Shown here in pieces: positions 1 to 7,452 of a DNA stretch of 13,437 nucleotides. Each line of letters starts with the position of its first letter. Positions within the stretch are counted from its first letter, which is position 1. Source of the DNA: Gammaproteobacteria bacterium (GTDB lineage: Bacteria > Pseudomonadota > Gammaproteobacteria > Steroidobacterales > MnTg04); assembly GCA_027297845.1 (NCBI GenBank), contig JAPUHG010000188.1, forward strand, positions 1-13,437. The letters run 5' to 3'. The notes under the pieces are model-generated. The model saw only the letters and a list, made by a program, of their open reading frames with translations. It did no database searches and was not told the origin of the DNA. A program made the translations under genes and the position numbers.

Positions 1-771
1 GCCCGGGCGTACCATCTGTGCGCCGACGACTCTGTTATCGGCAGTATGTTTTACCTGATGGAATTCATGGATGGGCGCATTTTCTGGGACCCGGCGTTAC
101 CCGAACTGGACACTCGAGAAAGAACCGCCGTTTATGAAGAAATGAGTCGTGTGCTCGCCAACATCCACGCCATTAATCCGGATAAGCAGGGTCTGGCCGA
201 TTTTGGCAAACCCGGTAATTATTTTGAGCGACAGTACGAACGCTGGAGCGGACAATACCGTGCGTCAGAGACCGACCGCATTGAAGACATGGAAACGCTG
301 ATGGACTGGCTGGCTGAAAACATGCCGCGAGACGATGGCCGCGTGGCGCTGGTTCATGGAGATTTTCGCCTCGATAACCTGATTTTTGATCCGGTGGAAG
401 CCCGGATTATCGCCGTCGTCGACTGGGAGCTGTCTACCCTCGGGCATCCACTGGCAGATCTCGCTTACCAATGCATGCAATGGCATCTTCCAAATACCGG
501 AAAACTCAGAGGATTAGCGGATGTCGATATCGGCAAACTCGGGATACCCGAAGAAAAGGATTATGTCGCATCCTACCTGGAACGAGCTGGCTTGCCCGCG
601 GTAAACAACTGGCCTTTTTATCTCGCCTTTTGTTTTTTCCGCCTTGCTGCGATCGTCCAGGGTGTGAAGAAAAGAGCGCTCGACGGCAATGCGTCCAGCC
701 AGGCGGCGCTGCAGATGGGCGAGCTGGTTTATCCACTTTCCGCGCTGGGCGTTGAAATGATTCGGCCTTGA
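1..771 (+). CDS. Phosphotransferase family protein (APH fold, acyl-CoA-metabolism type), 5' truncated
   Basis: The reading frame is open from base 1, so the N-terminus lies outside the window; 256 residues remain, ending at the TGA at 769-771. The catalytic core of the aminoglycoside phosphotransferase/choline kinase fold is clear: a Brenner-type motif LVHGDFRLDNLIFD with catalytic Asp at about residue 121 and Asn at 126 of the visible part, then the metal-binding VVDWELSTLGHPLADLAY with Asp at about 141. The DWE followed by TLG.P.ADLAY is typical of the subfamily related to the N-terminal domain of ACAD10/ACAD11, which sits beside acyl-CoA dehydrogenases. The substrate is therefore more likely a hydroxyacyl-CoA or similar small metabolite than an antibiotic, but this is inference from family resemblance. 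The missing N-terminal lobe would hold the ATP-binding Lys. The first in-frame ATG in the window (46) is internal, because conserved-looking sequence precedes it. Confidence 0.85.
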   Translation, partial: ARAYHLCADDSVIGSMFYLMEFMDGRIFWDPALPELDTRERTAVYEEMSRVLANIHAINPDKQGLADFGKPGNYFERQYERWSGQYRASETDRIEDMETLMDWLAENMPRDDGRVALVHGDFRLDNLIFDPVEARIIAVVDWELSTLGHPLADLAYQCMQWHLPNTGKLRGLADVDIGKLGIPEEKDYVASYLERAGLPAVNNWPFYLAFCFFRLAAIVQGVKKRALDGNASSQAALQMGELVYPLSALGVEMIRP

Positions 772-779
772 TCCAGCGC

Positions 780-809
780 AACTATAGCGGGGCTTCGGCT
801 GCTATAGTT
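780..809. other. Inverted repeat / hairpin with UUCG tetraloop between phosphotransferase gene and ccm operon
   Basis: The perfect 9-base arms AACTATAGC (780-788) and GCTATAGTT (801-809) flank GGGGCTTCGGCT. Inside, GGC-TTCG-GCT can form a further short stem closed by the very stable C(UUCG)G tetraloop, leaving a two-base bulge. It lies 8 bases after the phosphotransferase stop. No T-tract follows on either strand, so it is not a classic intrinsic terminator. It could be a transcript 3'-end stabiliser, a weak or Rho-assisted terminator, or an operator-like palindrome. Confidence 0.6.
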
Positions 810-902
810 AGACCGGATCAAAACTGATGGAGCCAGGTAATACCAGATTCGGACGGTACTGGTGGCGAAGGAATGCAAAGCAGCAATACACAGGAAATCC
901 TG

Positions 903-1520
903 ATGCAGGCCGAAGGTCTGGAGCTATGGCGCGGCGACCGCTGCCTGTTTCGGGATTTGTCCTTTGAGCTGCCCGAAGAAAAAGCCCTGCACGTGTCGGG
1001 TCCGAACGGTTGCGGCAAGACCAGCCTTTTGCGGGTGTTGTGCGGTCTAAGTGAGCCGGAGGAGGGTGCCGTTCGCTGGCGCGGCAAGAGCATTCGTCGC
1101 GATCGAGAAGATTATCACCAGGCATTCGCCTGGCTGGGTCATTTGAACGGGTTCAAAGCTGAACTCAGCGCCAGGGAAAACCTGGCATTTTCTGTTTCTC
1201 TCAGACGTAAGACTGACGATGAAGTCAGAAACAATACCCTGGACCAGGTCGGCCTGACTGCCGCCGCTGATTTGCCGTGCCGGGTGCTATCGGCGGGGCA
1301 GAAAAGAAGACTATCGCTGGCAACGATAATGCTCAGCGCGGCACGACTGTGGATTCTCGACGAGCCATTTACCAACCTGGACAGCAAAGGGCGGGAGATG
1401 ATCTCCGAGTTACTCAATAGCCATTGTGCCAGCGGTGGTGCGGCGATAGTCGCGGCCCATCAGGAACTTGGGGTCGAGCAGCCCTACCTGCAGCACCTCA
1501 AAATGGAGGATGCGGTATGA
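903..1520 (+). CDS. ccmA: Cytochrome c maturation ABC transporter ATP-binding subunit CcmA
   Basis: This is the ATPase of the CcmABCD complex, which uses ATP to release heme-loaded CcmE from CcmC at the inner membrane. With the start used here it has 205 residues, the usual CcmA size. Motifs in order are Walker A GPNGCGKTS (33-41), the CcmA-like GHLNGFKAELSARENL region (79-94), signature LSAGQKRRLSLA (129-140), Walker B LWILDEP (149-155) and the H-loop His at 186. I chose ATG 903 because AGGAA (892-896) sits six bases upstream and the product then begins like other CcmA proteins. An in-frame ATG at 873 would add ten residues but its purine-rich box abuts the codon. It is the first gene of the ccm operon and overlaps ccmB by four bases. 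No convincing promoter was found in 810-902. Confidence 0.95.
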   Translation: MQAEGLELWRGDRCLFRDLSFELPEEKALHVSGPNGCGKTSLLRVLCGLSEPEEGAVRWRGKSIRRDREDYHQAFAWLGHLNGFKAELSARENLAFSVSLRRKTDDEVRNNTLDQVGLTAAADLPCRVLSAGQKRRLSLATIMLSAARLWILDEPFTNLDSKGREMISELLNSHCASGGAAIVAAHQELGVEQPYLQHLKMEDAV

Positions 1521-2194
1521 GCGGTCCCATGTCGGGATTTGGAACCGTTTTGGCCCGCGATCTAAGGCTGGCCTTTCGCCGACCCGGTGAAATGGCCAAT
1601 CCGTTGTTATTTTTCGTTCTGATCACCGCTATTTTCCCGCTGGGGCTCAGCCCTGAACCCGAATTGCTTAGAACAGTAGCTCCGGGGATCCTCTGGGGCG
1701 CCGCCTTGCTGTCATCGTTGCTGGCGCTGGATTTGCTGTTTAAGAATGATTATGAAGACGGCAGCCTGGAGCAACTGGTATTGAGCGGCCATTCGCTGCC
1801 CGTACTGGTACTGGCCAAGACGCTGGCGCATTGGGTAGTCAGCGGTTTGCCGCTGGTTCTGGCCGCCCCGTTACTGGCCAGCGCGCTGTATCTCCCGGCG
1901 CATGCCTGGGACACTTTGATGCTGGGTTTACTGATTGGCACGCCGACTCTCAGCCTATTGGGAGCTGTTGGGGCGGCCCTGACGACAGGTCTCGGAACCG
2001 GTAGCGCTCTGCTATCATTATTGGTCTTGCCGCTGGCCACCCCGATACTGATTTTCGGCGCACGGGGAGTCGACCTGGCTGTCCAAGGCCTGGATCCGGT
2101 GGGTCCGATGTATTTACTGGGCGCAATATTGTTTTTGGCGGTGAGCTTGTTGCCGTTGGCAATAGCCACGGCCGTACGAATCAGTCTGGATTAG
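1517..2194 (+). CDS. ccmB: Heme exporter / cytochrome c maturation membrane subunit CcmB
   Basis: This is the integral membrane permease subunit of the CcmABCD heme-handling complex, pairing with the CcmA ATPase. It has 225 residues, close to the roughly 220 of the family. About six hydrophobic segments are visible: about residues 23-40, 50-70, 92-118, 128-155, 158-180 and 195-220. The N-terminal VLARDLRLAFRRPGEMANPLLFF and the FKNDYEDGSLEQL stretch after the second segment are typical CcmB landmarks. The start is the ATG at 1517, which overlaps the ccmA stop as ATGA, with GGAGGA (1505-1510) at ideal spacing. The frame stays open upstream to 1424 inside ccmA, but that extension has no ribosome site. 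CcmC follows after a 4-base gap. Confidence 0.95.
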   Translation: MSGPMSGFGTVLARDLRLAFRRPGEMANPLLFFVLITAIFPLGLSPEPELLRTVAPGILWGAALLSSLLALDLLFKNDYEDGSLEQLVLSGHSLPVLVLAKTLAHWVVSGLPLVLAAPLLASALYLPAHAWDTLMLGLLIGTPTLSLLGAVGAALTTGLGTGSALLSLLVLPLATPILIFGARGVDLAVQGLDPVGPMYLLGAILFLAVSLLPLAIATAVRISLD

Positions 2195-2198
2195 GCTT

Positions 2199-2924
2199 AT
2201 GTGGAAATTATTTCATCAGTTCGGTTCTCCGCCGCATTTTTACCGGCTTGCGGGGTATTTGATCCCTTGGTTCGGGGCCGCAGCGCTGATTCTGATTCTG
2301 ATCGCTACCTATGGCGGTTTGGTGCTCGCACCGGCTGACTACCTGCAAGGTGACGGCTTTAGAATAATCTATGTGCATGTTCCGAGTGCATCGATGTCGT
2401 TGTTTGCCTATACGCTGATGGCGACGGCGGCCGGTATCGGCCTGATCTGGCGTATCAAGCTCGCTCATGCGGTTGCAGCCGCGGTCGCCCCGATCGGCGC
2501 CTCGTTTACCTTCCTGGCGCTCGCCACCGGGTCGATCTGGGGAAAACCCATGTGGGGGACCTGGTGGGCCTGGGATGCCCGACTGACGTCAGAGCTGATC
2601 CTGTTGTTTCTTTTCCTGGGTTATATGTCGCTCAGGGCGGCTAACGATGACGTCGGCAAAGCAGACCGGGCCAGTGGCTTGCTCGCGGTTGTTGGCGTAG
2701 TCAATGTGCCGATCATTCATTACTCGGTCGAATGGTGGAATTCCTTGCACCAGGGGGCGACGATCATCAAACTGGGCAAACCCGCCATCACCGGCGACAT
2801 GCTGTGGCCTTTACTGATGATGCTCGCGGGTTTCGGTTTTTATTTCGCGACCGTAATGATGATCCGCACGCGCAGCCAGGTTTTACAGCGTGAGCGCAAA
2901 TCCCAGTGGCTCAAGAGTCTATAA
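2199..2924 (+). CDS. ccmC: Heme lyase/handling protein CcmC
   Basis: This inner-membrane protein binds heme and attaches it to the chaperone CcmE on the periplasmic side. It has 241 residues and about six membrane segments, matching the family. The tryptophan-rich WWD motif of heme-handling proteins is clear at about residues 114-137 (WGKPMWGTWWAWDARLTSEL). The two periplasmic heme-ligand histidines are in place: His60 in IIYVHVPSASM and His184 in WWNSLHQGATI, the same numbers as in E. coli CcmC. The gene sits between ccmB (4-base gap) and ccmD (16-base gap). The ribosome site is weak (TAGG close to the ATG), which suggests translational coupling to ccmB. Identification is secure. Confidence 0.96.
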   Translation: MWKLFHQFGSPPHFYRLAGYLIPWFGAAALILILIATYGGLVLAPADYLQGDGFRIIYVHVPSASMSLFAYTLMATAAGIGLIWRIKLAHAVAAAVAPIGASFTFLALATGSIWGKPMWGTWWAWDARLTSELILLFLFLGYMSLRAANDDVGKADRASGLLAVVGVVNVPIIHYSVEWWNSLHQGATIIKLGKPAITGDMLWPLLMMLAGFGFYFATVMMIRTRSQVLQRERKSQWLKSL

Positions 2925-2940
2925 ATAGAGATATATCAAT

Positions 2941-3105
2941 ATGTTATCTGAATTTCTTCACATGGGAGGTTACGCGGGATACGTCTGGAGCAGTTTTGGC
3001 CTGACCGCCGCGGTCCTGCTGATCAATCTTGTTGGCGCGCAGCGCCAGTTCAAACAAAGACTGGCTTTCGTCCGGCGACGAATCGCAGCCGAGGACAAGA
3101 CATGA
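2941..3105 (+). CDS. ccmD: Heme exporter subunit CcmD (small membrane protein)
   Basis: This 54-residue gene runs from ATG 2941 to TGA 3103-3105. CcmD is a small single-span protein that stabilises CcmC-CcmE and is needed for release of holo-CcmE. The product starts MLSEFLHMGGYAGYVWSSFG, and the MGGY..YVW pattern just before the membrane is the typical CcmD signature. One hydrophobic span follows (about residues 17-33), then a basic cytoplasmic tail rich in Arg, Lys and Gln (QRQFKQRLAFVRRRIAAED). The stop overlaps the ccmE start as ATGA at 3102-3105. Position between ccmC and ccmE matches the conserved order. Sequence conservation in this family is low, so the call rests on motif, size, topology and location together. 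Confidence 0.93.
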   Translation: MLSEFLHMGGYAGYVWSSFGLTAAVLLINLVGAQRQFKQRLAFVRRRIAAEDKT

Positions 3106-3539
3106 AAAAACGTTACCAAAGAGGCATCCAGGTGGCATTGGTGCTTGCCGGTGTGGGAATCGCCGTGACGCTGATGCTCAGAGCGTTCGACGAAAATATC
3201 CTGTATTTCTACATGCCACAGCAAGTGGTTGCGGGCGATGTACCAGATGGCAAACGATTCCGGCTCGGTGGCCTGGTAATACCCGGAAGCATCGAGAGAG
3301 CGCCTGGTTCGCTAAAGGTCAGTTTCCTGGTGACCGATAACCAGAAGACCCTGTCCGTCGAATACGAAGGCGTGCTGCCGGATTTGTTCCGAGACGGGCA
3401 GGGCGTGATCGCCCACGGCACCATGGATGACAATGGAATTTTTGTCGCCGATGAAGTGCTGGCCAAACATGACGAGAATTACATGCCGCCGGAAGTCGCA
3501 GAAGCACTAAAACAAGTGCATGGAGACGAGGAATCGTGA
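3102..3539 (+). CDS. ccmE: Cytochrome c maturation heme chaperone CcmE
   Basis: This periplasmic, membrane-anchored chaperone carries heme covalently from CcmC to the CcmF ligation complex. It has 145 residues, with one N-terminal anchor (about residues 8-27) preceded by basic residues. The OB-fold core shows YFYMPQQVVAG, FRLGGLVIPGSI and the strongly conserved YEGVLPDLFRDGQGVIAHG. The covalent heme-binding His is His123 in LAKHDENYMPPEV, with the axial-ligand Tyr at 127, so this is the classical H-type CcmE rather than the cysteine variant seen in some archaea and sulfate reducers. The ATG overlaps the ccmD stop, and the TGA (3537-3539) overlaps the GTG start of ccmF. Confidence 0.96.
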   Translation: MKKRYQRGIQVALVLAGVGIAVTLMLRAFDENILYFYMPQQVVAGDVPDGKRFRLGGLVIPGSIERAPGSLKVSFLVTDNQKTLSVEYEGVLPDLFRDGQGVIAHGTMDDNGIFVADEVLAKHDENYMPPEVAEALKQVHGDEES

Positions 3540-5473
3540 TACCTGAGCTTGGCCTGTTCTCGCTGGTGTTGGCATTCTGCCTGGCAATAATTCAGTCCTT
3601 CGCCGGGCTGGCTGGCGCACATTGGCGCAAGCCGGAGTGGTTGGCGTTGGTTCGGCCCATGGCAACCGGACAGTTTGTCTTTGTTGCGCTGTCGTTTGGG
3701 CTGTTGACCTGGTCGTTCATCGTCAATGATTTCTCCGTCGAGTACGTGGCGATGAATTCCAATACCGGGCTACCCACTTTCTATCGCATTGCCGCCGTCT
3801 GGGCGGCGCACGAAGGGTCATTGTTGATGTGGATTCTGGCGATGTCGATATGGACCTTGAGTGTCAGCTGGCTGAATGAGGAAATACCGGAGGTATTTCG
3901 TGCCCGCGTACTGGGCGTGATGGGCCTGGTCAACTCCGGTTTCATGCTGTTTGTCTTGGCGACCTCGAATCCATTCGTGCGTCTTCTGCCCGCTGCTATA
4001 GAGGGGCGCGATCTCAACCCATTGTTGCAGGATCCAGCGCTGGCCATTCACCCACCGATTCTTTACGCCGGTTACGTTGGTCTTGCGGTGGCGTTTTCCT
4101 TTGCCGTTGCCGCGTTGATTGAGGGCAAGGTGACGAGCGCCTGGGCGCGATGGGTCAGACCGTGGACCCTCATGGCCTGGATTTTTCTGACCATCGGCAT
4201 CGCGCTGGGTTCGTGGTGGGCGTATTACGAACTGGGCTGGGGCGGATGGTGGTTTTGGGACCCGGTCGAAAATGCCTCGTTTATGCCCTGGCTGATGGCA
4301 ACCGCGCTGATTCATTCCCTGGCGGTATCGGAAACGCGGGGTCTCTTCAAAAGCTGGACGATCCTGCTGGCGATCAGCGGCTTCTCGCTGAGCCTGCTGG
4401 GTACTTTCCTGGTTCGTTCCGGCGTCTTGATATCGGTGCATGCCTTCGCCAGTGATCCGGCGCGCGGTCTGTTTATCCTGATATTTCTCGGTCTGTGTAT
4501 CGGTATTGCACTGGGTTTGTATATATGGCGCGCTCCCTCGCTCGGCTCGGGAGCCGGTTTCAAGGTCTTGTCACGGGAAAGCTTCCTTCTGATCAATAAC
4601 CTGATGCTGGTGGTTGCTGCCGGCCTGATCCTGATGGGGACTTTATATCCGTTGTTCATGGACGCGTTGGAGATGGGAAAAATCTCGGTCGGTCCACCGT
4701 ATTTCAATTTGGTGTTTCTGATTCCTACCCTGCCGATGGTTTTGTTACTCGGTGTCGGCATGCACAGCACCTGGAAACGGGCCCGTTGGGAGCCGTTGCG
4801 GAAACGCCTCAAAACGCCGCTATTGATTGCCGTACCGGTGGCCCTGGGTCTTTCCTTTGCCTGGGGCCGGCCTTCAGTACTGACTTTCGTCGGCATATTT
4901 GCCGGGGTCTGGGTAATTCTTTCCGCCTTCAGTGAAATTCGCGAGCGGCAAGAAATGGGGCGCAATTTCTTTTCCCTCCCACGCTCAATGATCGGCATGC
5001 TGGTCGCGCATATCGGTCTGGGCTTGTTCGTCCTCGGGGTCACGGTAACCAGCGTGTTCAGCATTGAAAAGGACCTGGCGTTGAGAGCCGGTGACACTGT
5101 CGAGCTGGCCGGTTACCAATTTAAGCTGGAGAGCCTGCGTAACGCCGAAGGGCCGAATTTCGATGCGGTCGAGGGCATGGTTACAATCAGGCGTAATGGG
5201 AAGGTCGTTACCACGCTGTATCCGCAAAAAAGAGTTTATAGGGTACAGACCAGCCCGATGACCGAGGCCGGGATTGATGCCGGCTGGACCCGGGATTTGT
5301 TTGTTGCACTCGGTGATGATCTCGGTGACGAAAGCTGGAGCCTGCGGATCCAGTTCAAACCGCTGGTGCGATTTATCTGGTTGGGCGCGCTGGTGATGGC
5401 TTTTGGCGGTCTGCTGTCAATGAGCGAACCCCGTTACCGAAAAATCCAAAAAGCTGAAGGAGTTGCGCCATGA
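3536..5473 (+). CDS. ccmF: Heme lyase CcmF (cytochrome c synthetase subunit)
   Basis: CcmF is the large inner-membrane protein that takes heme from holo-CcmE, reduces it and, with CcmH and CcmI, ligates it to the CXXCH of apocytochrome c. The 645 residues match the family. Many membrane spans are visible. The WWD heme motif lies at about 227-252 (WWAYYELGWGGWWFWDPVEN). Conserved histidines appear at His92 (WAAHEGS), His172 (AIHPPILY), His260 (LIHSLAV) and His302 (SVHAFASDP), covering the WWD-domain and b-heme ligand pairs expected. A large C-terminal periplasmic domain precedes the last span. The start is GTG at 3536, overlapping the ccmE stop as GTGA, with GAGGA at 3528-3532 just upstream. 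The stop overlaps ccmG as ATGA. Confidence 0.97.
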   Translation: MIPELGLFSLVLAFCLAIIQSFAGLAGAHWRKPEWLALVRPMATGQFVFVALSFGLLTWSFIVNDFSVEYVAMNSNTGLPTFYRIAAVWAAHEGSLLMWILAMSIWTLSVSWLNEEIPEVFRARVLGVMGLVNSGFMLFVLATSNPFVRLLPAAIEGRDLNPLLQDPALAIHPPILYAGYVGLAVAFSFAVAALIEGKVTSAWARWVRPWTLMAWIFLTIGIALGSWWAYYELGWGGWWFWDPVENASFMPWLMATALIHSLAVSETRGLFKSWTILLAISGFSLSLLGTFLVRSGVLISVHAFASDPARGLFILIFLGLCIGIALGLYIWRAPSLGSGAGFKVLSRESFLLINNLMLVVAAGLILMGTLYPLFMDALEMGKISVGPPYFNLVFLIPTLPMVLLLGVGMHSTWKRARWEPLRKRLKTPLLIAVPVALGLSFAWGRPSVLTFVGIFAGVWVILSAFSEIRERQEMGRNFFSLPRSMIGMLVAHIGLGLFVLGVTVTSVFSIEKDLALRAGDTVELAGYQFKLESLRNAEGPNFDAVEGMVTIRRNGKVVTTLYPQKRVYRVQTSPMTEAGIDAGWTRDLFVALGDDLGDESWSLRIQFKPLVRFIWLGALVMAFGGLLSMSEPRYRKIQKAEGVAP

Positions 5474-6003
5474 GCCGCTTCCTCGCACCGATCTTGATTC
5501 TCGTTGTACTGGTCGGGTTTTTCTTCATCGGCCTGCACAAAAATCCAAACATAGTACCGTCACCATTGATCGGTAAGCCTGCCCCCCAATATGAGCTGCC
5601 CTTACTGCTAAAACCCGGTGAGACTCTCGGCACCGAAAAATTACTGGGACAGGTTTATCTGCTGAACGTCTGGGGCACTTGGTGTTTCGCCTGTCGCGCG
5701 GAACATGGTGTGTTAATGGAAATTGCGCGACAGAACATTGTGCCGATTTACGGTTTTAACTCGAGAGACGATCCTCAAAAGGCCCGGCAATGGCTGGCGG
5801 ACTTGGGTGATCCCTATGTGGCGTCAATGGTCGATACCGATGGCCTGGTCGGCATTGACTGGGGCGTTTACGGGGCTCCGGAAACCTTCCTGATCGACCA
5901 GACCGGTATCGTCATCCACAAGTTAATTGCCCCAATGACCATGCGAATCTGGCATGAGGATTTCCTGCCGTTGATTCAACAGCTCAAGGCAGCACGGCCA
6001 TGA
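5470..6003 (+). CDS. ccmG: Thiol:disulfide oxidoreductase CcmG/DsbE
   Basis: This membrane-anchored periplasmic thioredoxin-fold protein keeps the apocytochrome heme-binding cysteines (or CcmH) reduced, normally fed with electrons by DsbD/CcdA. It has 177 residues: an N-terminal anchor at about 6-22, then IGKPAPQYELPLL typical of the family, the active-site segment NVWGTWCFACRAEH with Cys72 and Cys75, the acidic groove region, and the cis-proline loop GVYGAPETFLID with Pro137. The CXXC dipeptide is Phe-Ala instead of the usual Pro-containing pair such as CPTC, which should alter the redox potential. AAGGAG (5457-5462) lies seven bases before ATG 5470, and the ATG overlaps the ccmF stop. The TGA overlaps ccmH. 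Confidence 0.95.
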   Translation: MSRFLAPILILVVLVGFFFIGLHKNPNIVPSPLIGKPAPQYELPLLLKPGETLGTEKLLGQVYLLNVWGTWCFACRAEHGVLMEIARQNIVPIYGFNSRDDPQKARQWLADLGDPYVASMVDTDGLVGIDWGVYGAPETFLIDQTGIVIHKLIAPMTMRIWHEDFLPLIQQLKAARP

Positions 6004-6425
6004 AAAAAATGATTGCAGTTTTGTTATTGATGCCGTTGGCCTTGTTTGCGGTTGACAACAACGACGCCCTGGAGGATCCGGAATTGCAGGAGCGTTACGA
6101 GACCATTACTCGTGAACTGCGCTGCCTGGTTTGCCAGAACACGCCGATCTCCGACTCGAACGCACCGTTGGCGGAAGATCTGCGCAACCAGGTCCGGGAA
6201 ATGCTGTTGGCCGGCTCCAGCAACCGGGAAATCTATAGCTACATGACAGATCGCTATGGCGACTTCGTTTTATATAAACCGCCTTTTGTAAAGCGCACCT
6301 TGTTGTTATGGCTGGCCCCCGGAATCTTGCTTTTGCTCGGTGGTACCGTCCTGGTCCGTACGGTTCGACAAAGGGCTGCGATGCCCATCGATGATGATGA
6401 CGAAAACGAGGAAGAGATCGAATGA
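6000..6425 (+). CDS. ccmH: Cytochrome c maturation thioreductase CcmH (CcmL/CycL type)
   Basis: CcmH resolves or reduces disulfides of the apocytochrome CXXCH motif and forms part of the CcmFHI ligation complex. The product has 141 residues: a signal/anchor peptide (about 1-18), a periplasmic three-helix domain with the diagnostic LRCLVCQN motif (Cys42 and Cys45) followed by the conserved DSNAPLAEDLR, then YGDFVLYKPPF and one C-terminal membrane span (about 98-119). The cytoplasmic tail is strongly acidic (Asp/Glu from about 131 to 141). It is the short form, equivalent to the N-terminal half of E. coli CcmH; the TPR half is encoded separately as ccmI. Four-base overlaps join it to ccmG and ccmI. 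Confidence 0.96.
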   Translation: MKKMIAVLLLMPLALFAVDNNDALEDPELQERYETITRELRCLVCQNTPISDSNAPLAEDLRNQVREMLLAGSSNREIYSYMTDRYGDFVLYKPPFVKRTLLLWLAPGILLLLGGTVLVRTVRQRAAMPIDDDDENEEEIE

Positions 6426-7408
6426 GCCTTTTCTGGATTTTCGCAATGGTCTTGCTGATTGTGGCTTTCGGCTTCACGTTCCTGCCGCTGAATCGCCTAA
6501 AGAAAAAGAATGGGAACTCGACCATGCTGGTCATCGTGCTAGTTGTACCGTTGGCGTCGATACTCTTCTACCAGGCTTTTTCCAATTACGATCCGAAGGC
6601 CGTGAAAAGCAGTGTCGGTTCGGTGGAGGATATGGTTGCCACGCTTGAGTCGCGACTTGACAGGGAGGGCGGCAGCGCCGAGGAGTGGTTCATGCTGGGA
6701 CGCTCCTATGTCAGCATGGGAAGGTTCGAGGAGGCCGCACCGGTTTTCGCCCGGGTGAATGAAATGACCAATGGCGAAGATTCAGCTGTCTTGATTGCCT
6801 ATGCCGAATCACTGGCGTTGATCGATCGTGCATCGCTGACCGGCCTGGGTGCCGAGTTACTGAACAAGGCGTTGACGATCGATCCGCTCGATGCTCGCGG
6901 TCTTTGGTGGGGTGGCGTGTCGGCAATGGAAAGAGGTGACAACGAACTGGCTGCTCAACGCTGGCAGGAATTATTGAACCAAGACCCTCCGGAAGCGCTG
7001 GCCAATACCGTGCGGGAACAATTGACCCGGATCGGCATTCAGGCCGCTCCACCAGTTAAGGCGGTGGGTGACGGTATTTCGGTTCGTATCGATATCTCCG
7101 GAGAACTGGCCAAGCGAGTCAGCCCGGATATGATTTTGTACGTTTTTGCCCGTGACCCTGGCGCGGCGGGCCCGCCACTCGCCGTTGTAAGGCTTGCTGC
7201 AGGTGATGTTCCGCTAACCGTCGAACTCAGCCAAAGTAACGTCATGCTCGCCACTACAGTGTTAGCAGAACACGATGAATTACAACTGGTCGCCCGTATC
7301 TCCAGATCGGGGAACCCTGGTTCGCAACCTGGAGATTTTTTTGGCGAGGTCCTCTATCGCACCGGATCCGGTGAGGTTGATTTGGTGATAGGCGAGGTTG
7401 TACCCTGA
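6422..7408 (+). CDS. ccmI: Cytochrome c maturation protein CcmI (TPR apocytochrome chaperone)
   Basis: CcmI recruits apocytochrome c to the CcmFH heme ligase. It has 328 residues. Two membrane spans lie at the N-terminus (about 3-22 and 34-51), joined by a short basic loop. A TPR region follows (about 70-200), including EEWFMLGRSYVSMGRFEEAAPVFARV and LDARGLWWGGVSAMERGDNELAAQRW. The C-terminal periplasmic domain (about 215-326) is typical of the longer CcmI proteins: VRIDISGELAKRV, ILYVFARDPGAAGPPLAVVRL and VARISRSGN.GSQPGD. The whole protein is somewhat shorter than the roughly 400 residues of Pseudomonas or Rhodobacter CcmI, with a reduced TPR part. The ATG overlaps the ccmH stop. It is the last gene of the maturation operon proper. 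Confidence 0.93.
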   Translation: MSLFWIFAMVLLIVAFGFTFLPLNRLKKKNGNSTMLVIVLVVPLASILFYQAFSNYDPKAVKSSVGSVEDMVATLESRLDREGGSAEEWFMLGRSYVSMGRFEEAAPVFARVNEMTNGEDSAVLIAYAESLALIDRASLTGLGAELLNKALTIDPLDARGLWWGGVSAMERGDNELAAQRWQELLNQDPPEALANTVREQLTRIGIQAAPPVKAVGDGISVRIDISGELAKRVSPDMILYVFARDPGAAGPPLAVVRLAAGDVPLTVELSQSNVMLATTVLAEHDELQLVARISRSGNPGSQPGDFFGEVLYRTGSGEVDLVIGEVVP

Positions 7409-7452
7409 TGCAGCTATTATCAAACTGATGGAAACCCAGTGGGCCAGACAGG

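Noticed and set aside
817..836. Similar 20-base stretches at 817-836 and 7419-7439 (ATCAAAACTGATGGA and ATCAAACTGATGGAA)
   Set aside because: Two short imperfect matches ahead of ccmA and of the MaoC gene are not enough to call a regulatory motif, and chance is likely.
3818..5097. Long minus-strand open frames inside ccmF (207 and 261 residues)
   Set aside because: Their composition (Arg, Pro, Gln, Thr rich, no domain pattern) is that of the antisense of a membrane-protein gene, and ccmF is unambiguous on the other strand.
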